Made by a program: the position numbers and the translations under genes. Below, in pieces: positions 1 to 5,717 of a stretch of 7,675 nt of DNA; position 1 is the stretch's first letter; each line of letters starts with the position of its first letter. Under the pieces are notes generated by a model. The model saw only the letters and a list, made by a program, of their open reading frames with translations. It searched no databases and was not told the origin of the DNA. The stretch is taken from positions 1-7,675 of the forward strand of contig JAOZTW010000232.1 of assembly GCA_029938985.1 (NCBI GenBank). The letters are read 5' to 3'. The DNA comes from Bacteroidales bacterium (GTDB lineage: Bacteria; Bacteroidota; Bacteroidia; Bacteroidales; JAOZQN01).

Positions 1-455
1 ATGTAAACGACCAAATAGGCTATTCCGCACAGCTATCTAATGAAGCTATGTTACCTGAATGGTTGGACTTTGATGAAGCAACAAGAATATTTAGCGGAAC
101 TCCTTTAAATGCCGATGTTTTAAATATTCAAGTCACTGCTACTGATAACAGTGGAATGTATATCTCGGATATTTTTGAACTAACAATAAATGAAACAGTA
201 GATGTTGTAGAGCAAAATAATTTTGAAATAGATATTTATCCAAACCCTACAAGTGATATATTTACTCTTACTACCAATAAAATTAATAAAATTAGTAAAA
301 TTATAATAACAGATTTAGTTGGAAAAACAATCGGAAAATATAATATACTTGATAATAACACTAATATTGATATCTCAAATTATGCAGTTGGTACATATCT
401 ATTGGAAATACATACAGAAAACGGCATAATTAAAGAACTACTTATTAAAAATTAA
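1..455 (+). CDS. 3' end of a T9SS-secreted protein: cadherin-like domain plus type A C-terminal sorting domain (partial)
   Basis: The frame is open from the left edge (first whole codon at base 3) to a TAA at 453-455, so the start lies outside the window; the ATG at 48 is internal to a domain. The first ~65 visible residues fit a dystroglycan/cadherin-like (CADG, He_PIG) Ig-fold: LPEWLDFDEATRIFSGTP, then IQVTATDNSG and a closing strand FELTIN. Such domains are common stalk or adhesion modules in large exported proteins. From about base 216 comes a T9SS type A sorting domain: IDIYPNPTSDIFTL, then IIITDLVGKTI, then the terminal block IDISNYAVGTYLLEI ending IIKELLIKN. In this family the domain directs an already Sec-exported protein through the outer membrane and is usually removed, with the product attached to the surface or released. 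The catalytic or binding part of the protein is not visible, so its function is unknown. The 254-bp gap and palindrome downstream suggest it is not in an operon with the next gene. Confidence 0.93.
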   Translation, partial: VNDQIGYSAQLSNEAMLPEWLDFDEATRIFSGTPLNADVLNIQVTATDNSGMYISDIFELTINETVDVVEQNNFEIDIYPNPTSDIFTLTTNKINKISKIIITDLVGKTIGKYNILDNNTNIDISNYAVGTYLLEIHTENGIIKELLIKN

Positions 456-484
456 ACGACCTACACATAGTTGGATAATAAAAT

Positions 485-517
485 ACTGTCGGTGTGGCTT
501 AAAGCCAGTCCAACAAT
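485..517. repeat. Dispersed palindromic repeat, copy 1 (degenerate)
   Basis: This imperfect palindrome lies 29 bp after the first gene's stop and folds about position 501. Twelve of 16 arm positions pair; 486/516 and 490/512 are C-A mismatches and 493/509 and 494/508 are other mismatches. It matches the palindrome at 3806-3838 at 35 of 40 positions when the shared TTTATAAA flank is counted, so the two are copies of one element. Position after a stop codon suggests an RNA 3'-end or terminator role, or a REP-like dispersed element. The plus strand lacks an immediate T-run. Confidence 0.75.
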
Positions 518-553
518 TTATAAAGTTGTTTTGTAACTCATATAATTTGAAAT

Positions 554-630
554 GTAACAAATAAGTTTATAATTATCTGTTTTTTACCTTGTACAAAAAA
601 AATATAGATAACTATAAACTTATTTGTCAC
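554..630. repeat. 77-bp imperfect inverted repeat with 25-bp arms
   Basis: The arms 554-578 and 606-630 are reverse complements at 23 of 25 positions, enclosing a 27-bp spacer. The spacer has a T6 run, an A8 run and an internal TTGTACAA (589-596) that can extend the stem. The two mismatches (556/628 and 572/612) are both A-C on this strand. The size and shape suit a long RNA hairpin, a bidirectional terminator or a very small MITE. I see no clear target-site duplication and no second copy in the window. It sits 79 bp upstream of the start at 710. Confidence 0.7.
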
Positions 631-646
631 TTTAGCTTTATTTTGG

Positions 647-681
647 CAAAGATATTGTACAATTGATTTATATTTATCAAA
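647..681 (-). promoter_or_regulatory. Possible Bacteroidota-type promoter reading leftward
   Basis: Read on the minus strand, 654-647 is TATCTTTG, a full match to the Bacteroidota -7 consensus TAnnTTTG. A TTTG -33 element lies at 681-678. The 23-bp spacing is a little longer than the usual 19-21. It would drive transcription through the inverted repeat at 554-630 and the palindrome at 485-517, antisense towards the first gene. No protein-coding gene follows it. Short motifs arise by chance in AT-rich DNA, so this is only a candidate. Confidence 0.25.
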
Positions 682-709
682 GACTTTAAAAAAAACAAAA
701 TTTTACAAA

Positions 710-3700
710 ATGAAAATAACAATAATAATCCTAATTTTGTTTTTGATATTCTCGGAAATAAAAGCACAAAAAACAGACAGCTTACAAACAAATTCACAAA
801 AATATAATACAGCAAATAAATATATAAAAAAACAAATGTATAGAAAGGCATTAATATATTTTTTTGAAATAGCAAAAAACCAACCTAATAATGCAAATAT
901 CAATTTTAAAATAGGAAGTATTTATTGCGAATTAAATCAAACCGATAGTGCAATAATTTACCTATCCAAAGCCAGTAATAACATAAAAACAAAATACAAC
1001 GATAGCTATAAAACAAAAACTGCTCCATACGAAACATGGTTTTTGCTTGCCGAGAGTTATCATATAAACTACATGTTAGAAAAAGCAATTGTTTGCTACG
1101 ACACACTAAAACATTATGTGAAAAAAAGAAAGTTGATAGACATAAACCATAAAATAGAAAACTGTAAAACAGGATTAAAACTCCAAGCACAGCCTACCGA
1201 TATGATTGTTATGCCATTAAGTAACAAAATAAATACTCCATACTTAGAGCATAGTCCAGTTCTTACCGCCGATTTAAAAACTCTTATATTTACCTCCACA
1301 CGACGAGGAACAGGCACAAAAAAAGATGATTACGGACAATACTCTGAAGATATTTATATCAGCTATTCACAAAACGGTCAGTGGACGGTTCCTAAAGGAA
1401 TAAGTAAAAATATTAATACAAAAGGACACGAAGCTTCGGTAGGTTTGTCTGTAGACGGACGTATTCTATATATATATAAATATGTTAATGGTGGCGATAT
1501 TTACAAAAGTGAACTGAAAAACAATAAGTGGACTGTTCCTGTTCCGTTAAATATAAATACCATATACAGAGAAACTCATGCAAGTATAAGTCAAGATGGC
1601 AGTAAACTGTATTTTGCCAGCGACCGACCAGGAGGAGAAGGAGATATGGATATTTATTACTGTAACAAACAAGAAGATGGACAATGGGGAGAAGCAATTA
1701 ATCTTGGCAGTTCAGTAAACACAGAATATACAGAAGACGGTCCATATATTAACACCGATGACTCTACCTTATTTTTTAGTTCAAACGGACACGCTGGAAT
1801 GGGCGGACAAGACCTATTTCTAACACAACTACAAGCCGACAGCACATGGTCAAACCCAAAGAACTTAGGCTTCCCGGCTAATTCTACAGGAGACGATATC
1901 TATTATGTATCATCGCCAGGTGGGAGTTATGCTTTTTATGTTACAAACGATTATGGAAGCTTTAATAATAGCGATATTTATTTTATGATGCTACCAGACG
2001 ATGAGCGAACAAAAGTAAGTGTTTTTACAGGAAAAGTAGAAATGGGAAGCGAATACAAAGAACTTGACTCCACATCGGTAACCATAACTATTATAGACCC
2101 AGTAAGCTTAGACACCATAAAAACTTATTATACCGACCCATACAATGGAGAATATTCTATGATTTTACCCTCAAATAATACGTTCTTGATAAACTACGAA
2201 GCAGGAGGATATCTTAATCATATTGAAGAAGTATATATTGAACCAGAATCGGAACTGCAAATAGCACAAAAAATTATTCCACTGCAAAAAGTAGTACTCG
2301 GAGAAACAAATGAAAATTACTCTATTTCCTTTATGCCAGGTAGCGACAGCCTCAGCTACAGTACCGAAATATATTTGAACGAAACAATAAAATCTATAAA
2401 AAAACATAAAGAACTCGCCGTTCGTATTAGTATTCCTAATTCAGACTCTTTGAAAACAGAAAAAACAAAATCTATTTTAGGATATTTTTTAAAAAAAAAC
2501 GTAGATACAACACAAGTAAAAATAAATTATACAGAGAATAAATACTTCGAAATATTGGTCGCAGATACTATGTTTTTAAATTATCATAACGACAAATGGA
2601 AAATTCTATTCAATGAAAACAAAGCTTCAATATCTACAATTGGAATGCTAAAATTAGAACAAATGAATTATTACCTAATACGAAACCCCGAACTTTTTAT
2701 AGAATTTAAATACAACCAATACGATACATCGGCATTAAACTACAAAAGAACAAAAGTTCTTTACCAATATTTTACCAAAAATGGAATAGATAGCCTACGC
2801 CTAATAACAAAAAATATAGGATATACTATTCCGCCAAAAAACAGCTCACACCTTACAATAAGAAGCAATAATAATAAAACAATATTATTACTAAAAGTAT
2901 TACAAATGTTTGAAACCAAACGTTATAACAAACATCTATTTAACGTACCCGTTTTTATTAAAGACAAACAACTGTTCTCCAATATTCACGCATTGAAAGT
3001 GAAAAAATATTTTGCAGAGCGAGGAATAGATACTACAACAGTAAATTTTATTCCATATAATTTTACCGACAACGTAAAAAATATGCAAAGAATAAGAACC
3101 CTAAAAAGAGTACAATTAGAAGTAGAAAATAGTTTGAAAAACGAAAATTTTGTCTTCGTTCCTTTTTATGCCAAAACATTTGTACGATACGAAAAAAGAG
3201 CAGATGCTACAATATATGTAGAAAAAAGCCTTTTCGATTACGAAAACAACGTAAGAAACAATACGCCAATAGAAACGTCACAAAGAGGACGCACATGGCA
3301 AGTAGTAGAAAACGAAAAAAGTAACATAAACATACAAGACAACTTAAAAGATACAACTACAACAAAAACCTCGAACAACCCTTTTAATAATAATATTTTC
3401 GCTGGCATTACAACCAACGATTGTGATTTTATATTCTCTAATTCTAAAAAAGCATTCTACACTCTTAATTTTGGATTTGCAGAAAACCAAGCTATTGAAA
3501 TAGAAAAAATGGAACCATATATTTACAAATGTATTACTAATAATTCTAATACAATTGTAGAAATAGCTGGTCATACAGATGCAAAAGGTAGTAACGAAAA
3601 AAACAAAGAACTAGCCACACAAAGAGCACAATTTGTTAAAGATTATTTAGTTAGTAAAGGTGTAAACCCCGAACAATTAATAATAAAAAGCTATGGAGAA

Positions 3701-3805
3701 GACGAACCAATTGCTCCAAACTACATGAGAGGAGTAGATTTTCCTGCAGGACAAAAAGTTAATAGAAGAGTAGAACTGAGAATAAAAAAAGAGGTAGTTA
3801 AATAA
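710..3805 (+). CDS. PorE-like multidomain envelope protein: TPR, PD40 propeller, CRD, OmpA peptidoglycan-binding domain
   Basis: This is a 1031-residue exported protein. Residues 1-20 form a signal peptide with a likely cut after KAQ; no Cys is present there, so it is not an obvious lipoprotein. Residues ~30-135 are TPR-like helices. Residues ~175-430 hold about five PD40/TolB-type propeller blades (ASISQDGSKLYFASDRPGG, then DIYYC; SSNGHAGMGGQDLFL). Residues ~436-510 look like a carboxypeptidase-regulatory-like (CRD) fold. Residues ~915-1027 are a canonical OmpA C-terminal domain with AGHTD, LATQRAQFVKDYL and NRRVELRI; Asp957 and Arg972 are 15 residues apart, as for the diaminopimelate-binding pair of OmpA. 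The order matches PorE of the T9SS (which is a lipoprotein), but Bacteroidota carry several such paralogues, so I do not assign the symbol. It is probably periplasmic and peptidoglycan-bound. Residues ~537-806 look like three degenerate OmpA modules, making it longer than usual; ~807-910 is low-complexity and unassigned. The ATG at 710 gives a complete signal peptide and follows an A-rich leader without Shine-Dalgarno sequence. An A9 run lies at 2491-2499. Confidence 0.92.
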   Translation: MKITIIILILFLIFSEIKAQKTDSLQTNSQKYNTANKYIKKQMYRKALIYFFEIAKNQPNNANINFKIGSIYCELNQTDSAIIYLSKASNNIKTKYNDSYKTKTAPYETWFLLAESYHINYMLEKAIVCYDTLKHYVKKRKLIDINHKIENCKTGLKLQAQPTDMIVMPLSNKINTPYLEHSPVLTADLKTLIFTSTRRGTGTKKDDYGQYSEDIYISYSQNGQWTVPKGISKNINTKGHEASVGLSVDGRILYIYKYVNGGDIYKSELKNNKWTVPVPLNINTIYRETHASISQDGSKLYFASDRPGGEGDMDIYYCNKQEDGQWGEAINLGSSVNTEYTEDGPYINTDDSTLFFSSNGHAGMGGQDLFLTQLQADSTWSNPKNLGFPANSTGDDIYYVSSPGGSYAFYVTNDYGSFNNSDIYFMMLPDDERTKVSVFTGKVEMGSEYKELDSTSVTITIIDPVSLDTIKTYYTDPYNGEYSMILPSNNTFLINYEAGGYLNHIEEVYIEPESELQIAQKIIPLQKVVLGETNENYSISFMPGSDSLSYSTEIYLNETIKSIKKHKELAVRISIPNSDSLKTEKTKSILGYFLKKNVDTTQVKINYTENKYFEILVADTMFLNYHNDKWKILFNENKASISTIGMLKLEQMNYYLIRNPELFIEFKYNQYDTSALNYKRTKVLYQYFTKNGIDSLRLITKNIGYTIPPKNSSHLTIRSNNNKTILLLKVLQMFETKRYNKHLFNVPVFIKDKQLFSNIHALKVKKYFAERGIDTTTVNFIPYNFTDNVKNMQRIRTLKRVQLEVENSLKNENFVFVPFYAKTFVRYEKRADATIYVEKSLFDYENNVRNNTPIETSQRGRTWQVVENEKSNINIQDNLKDTTTTKTSNNPFNNNIFAGITTNDCDFIFSNSKKAFYTLNFGFAENQAIEIEKMEPYIYKCITNNSNTIVEIAGHTDAKGSNEKNKELATQRAQFVKDYLVSKGVNPEQLIIKSYGEDEPIAPNYMRGVDFPAGQKVNRRVELRIKKEVVK

Positions 3806-3842
3806 ACTGTCGGCGTGGCTTTAAGCCACACCAACAGTTTAT
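3802..3842. repeat. Dispersed palindromic repeat, copy 2, overlapping the stop codon
   Basis: This near-perfect palindrome folds about 3822. Eighteen of 20 arm positions pair; the two exceptions, 3811/3833 and 3814/3830, are C-A on the plus strand and would be G-U wobbles in minus-strand RNA. It includes the TAA stop (3803-3805) of the preceding gene. It is the better-preserved copy of the element at 485-517. In plus-strand RNA it would form a strong hairpin at the mRNA end and could stabilise or terminate that transcript. The nearest long T-run is T10 at 3857-3866, too far for a standard intrinsic terminator. Confidence 0.85.
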
Positions 3843-3860
3843 AAAAAATGATATAATTTT

Positions 3861-3920
3861 TTTTTTCATAATAAAACAATAAATTTGTTTTTTCATAATA
3901 AAACAATAAATTTGTTTTTT
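3861..3920. repeat. 27-bp tandem duplication (two full units plus a T6 tail)
   Basis: The unit is T6 followed by CATAATAAAACAATAAATTTG. It occurs identically at 3861-3887 and 3888-3914, followed by another T6 at 3915-3920. The exact identity suggests a recent slippage duplication. Each unit ends in TAAATTTG, a perfect Bacteroidota -7 element. Confidence 0.95.
3884..3914 (+). promoter_or_regulatory. Bacteroidota-type promoter for the propeller/phosphatase gene pair
   Basis: The -33 element TTTG (3884-3887) is followed after exactly 19 bp by the -7 element TAAATTTG (3907-3914), a full match to the Bacteroidota housekeeping consensus. Transcription should start around 3918-3922, giving a leader of about 25 bases before the ATG at 3946. 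The -33 element is the tail of the first tandem unit and the -7 element the tail of the second. The equivalent -7 in unit 1 (3880-3887) lacks a TTTG at the right distance upstream, so only the second site is complete. Confidence 0.7.
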
Positions 3921-3945
3921 GAAAAAACTTTAATTATACAAAAAA

Positions 3946-5715
3946 ATGAAACTATATTTTATATTATTAGCCTTGTTTCTAATATCAGGAACAACAAACG
4001 GTAACACAAACTTTAATACCGACAGCACAGCTACGTTCGCTTTCGACACACTACAATATCCTAACTTGATAAAAATAAATAATAAAAAATGGTATATAAC
4101 AGACTATTATAAAGGGAAATATAATTTAGATAGTTCTAATACAACAGAAATCTGGGACGCTTTGACTATCCTGCCACTCCTACAAGAAGAATGGAGCGTT
4201 AGAGTAGATTATAAAAGCTATATAAAATATTTGCAGAGTTTACAAAAATATCTGCTATTTTCTAAAAATAAATTTTCGATAGTAAACCAAAATGGAATAA
4301 ACGAACTAACATACAGTGTAACAGACAAAAATTCGGTTATCAATTCGATAGATTATAACAATCAAAAACAAAAAGTGTTTTGGACAGAAACACAATTAAA
4401 CGCTAACTGCTCCAACGAAAGCTGGCAAATTTATGAATACTCAATAACAACAAAACAAAAAAAAAAAATTTTAAACAACAACGACTCGATTTTATGTATA
4501 GTAAACAAAAAAACAAGCAAAGCCAATGGTCGTTACATCTCAAATATAAAAAGCTCGCCAAATGGCGAAAACCTGATTTTTAAATATACAAACATAGAAT
4601 TTAATAATTTTTGTACAAATTTATTTTTATATACCCAAAAAAAAGAAATTATAGAAATATTTGATAAATGCGACCATAAACTTAGTACTTGCGAATTTAT
4701 AGACAACAACAATATAATAATAGTTACCAACAGTCTTAACAAAGAAAATATAAACTTGCAAATATCTAATTTAAAAGGCGAAGTAGTTTCGTCAACAGGA
4801 TGTTATGTAAAAACAGGAATAAAAGGACGATTTTTAGACTTCAATTTTGATAACAATAAAGAAACTTTTTATCTATATTATGCCTCCAAAGGACGATACT
4901 TTATTAGCCATTACAAAACCACTGGACAACTAATATTACGTGAAGAGATTAAAGGACTTTATAAAATGAACTATCAAAAAGATATTAAAATAACAGCCTT
5001 TGATTACAATATATTAAATGTGAAAAATGTGAAAAACGATGAATTAATAGGAACAATTTTTCACAACCACGATGTATTCGATTACATAGTAATGGACAGT
5101 TCAATAATATCAATAGATGAGTCTGGTGTAATGAAAAAATGGAGCATAAACAAAACAAATAATCACCTGCTAATATTAGAAAACACATTCAATATTTTTA
5201 ATATTCCTGTAAACTTAACCAACTCTTCTTATTCCAAAGAAGAATTAGACATAATTTCTAACAAAAATTATCTGCACTTTTCTGAAAAACAAGCAGAATT
5301 TGAACACAACCGTAAACTATTAGAAAACGATTATATCACATTTTTTGAGATGAACGATGTAGAACATCTTGGACTATACACAACCACAGAAGATGATTTT
5401 ATCGCATTTGTGAAATTTGAAATAGAAGCAAATATGTTCTATTATCCAATTCAAATTTTTCATATATATAAAGGTAAAGATGAATACAGAATGGTGAGTT
5501 ATTGTGGCAGATGTATTAATTATTTTGGATATTCTAAATATGTAAAAAACCATATTATAGCAATTCTGCCAGATAACAAAATAGGATATATTAACAATGA
5601 ACAACTTTTTAATTACAACTTTAAACAAAACAAAGAACCTATAAAAATAAAATTAAAAATCTTCCCTTCAACAAAAACCGAAATTATATTAAAAACAATA
5701 CTTGAATTAAACTAA
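3946..5715 (+). CDS. Exported protein of unrecognised family with beta-propeller-like repeats
   Basis: This 589-residue protein starts with a likely signal peptide (residues 1 to about 18, hydrophobic core YFILLALFLISG, small residues TTNG after it), so it is predicted to be periplasmic or outer-membrane associated. I do not recognise the family. Several stretches look like propeller blades: residues ~131-178 (VFWTE, then WQIYEYSITT), ~199-262 (IKSSPNGENLIFKY, then LFLYTQKKEIIEI) and ~368-402, where SSIISIDESGVMKKWSI resembles the end of a WD40 repeat. No enzymatic motif or second membrane segment is evident. Cys residues occur in spaced pairs (242/249, 520/523), the last as YCGRC; disulphide use is possible but unproven. 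It has its own candidate promoter and ends only 2 bp before the phosphatase gene, so the two are probably co-transcribed and may share a pathway, for example as ligand-binding partner of the phosphatase sensor (inference). An A12 run at 4457-4468 is a possible slippage site. The start is chosen because it gives the full signal peptide behind an A-rich leader. Confidence 0.85.
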   Translation: MKLYFILLALFLISGTTNGNTNFNTDSTATFAFDTLQYPNLIKINNKKWYITDYYKGKYNLDSSNTTEIWDALTILPLLQEEWSVRVDYKSYIKYLQSLQKYLLFSKNKFSIVNQNGINELTYSVTDKNSVINSIDYNNQKQKVFWTETQLNANCSNESWQIYEYSITTKQKKKILNNNDSILCIVNKKTSKANGRYISNIKSSPNGENLIFKYTNIEFNNFCTNLFLYTQKKEIIEIFDKCDHKLSTCEFIDNNNIIIVTNSLNKENINLQISNLKGEVVSSTGCYVKTGIKGRFLDFNFDNNKETFYLYYASKGRYFISHYKTTGQLILREEIKGLYKMNYQKDIKITAFDYNILNVKNVKNDELIGTIFHNHDVFDYIVMDSSIISIDESGVMKKWSINKTNNHLLILENTFNIFNIPVNLTNSSYSKEELDIISNKNYLHFSEKQAEFEHNRKLLENDYITFFEMNDVEHLGLYTTTEDDFIAFVKFEIEANMFYYPIQIFHIYKGKDEYRMVSYCGRCINYFGYSKYVKNHIIAILPDNKIGYINNEQLFNYNFKQNKEPIKIKLKIFPSTKTEIILKTILELN

Positions 5716-5717
5716 AC

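Noticed and set aside
642..676. Possible + strand promoter for the gene at 710 (TTTG at 642-645, TATATTTA at 669-676)
   Set aside because: The -7 element lacks the conserved final G and the spacing is 23 bp. A promoter for this gene must exist, but I cannot locate it with confidence.
710..770. Lipoprotein signal on the PorE-like protein, as in true PorE
   Set aside because: There is no Cys near the signal-peptide cleavage region; the first Cys is at residue 73. It looks like an ordinary signal peptide, which is one reason I did not assign the porE symbol.
627..1317. Several overlapping minus-strand open frames of 60-94 codons
   Set aside because: They are antisense to the long + strand PorE-like gene, rich in Phe/Leu/Tyr/Cys as expected from reversing A-rich coding DNA, and show no domain motif.
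3806..3866. Classical intrinsic terminator (palindrome plus T10 run)
   Set aside because: The T10 run begins 19 bp after the core stem ends (15 after the full stem), and it abuts the tandem repeat that carries the next promoter. A 3'-end role for the palindrome remains possible, but it is not a standard terminator.
3861..3920. CRISPR-like repeats
   Set aside because: The two units are directly adjacent with no spacer and there are only two. This is a tandem duplication.
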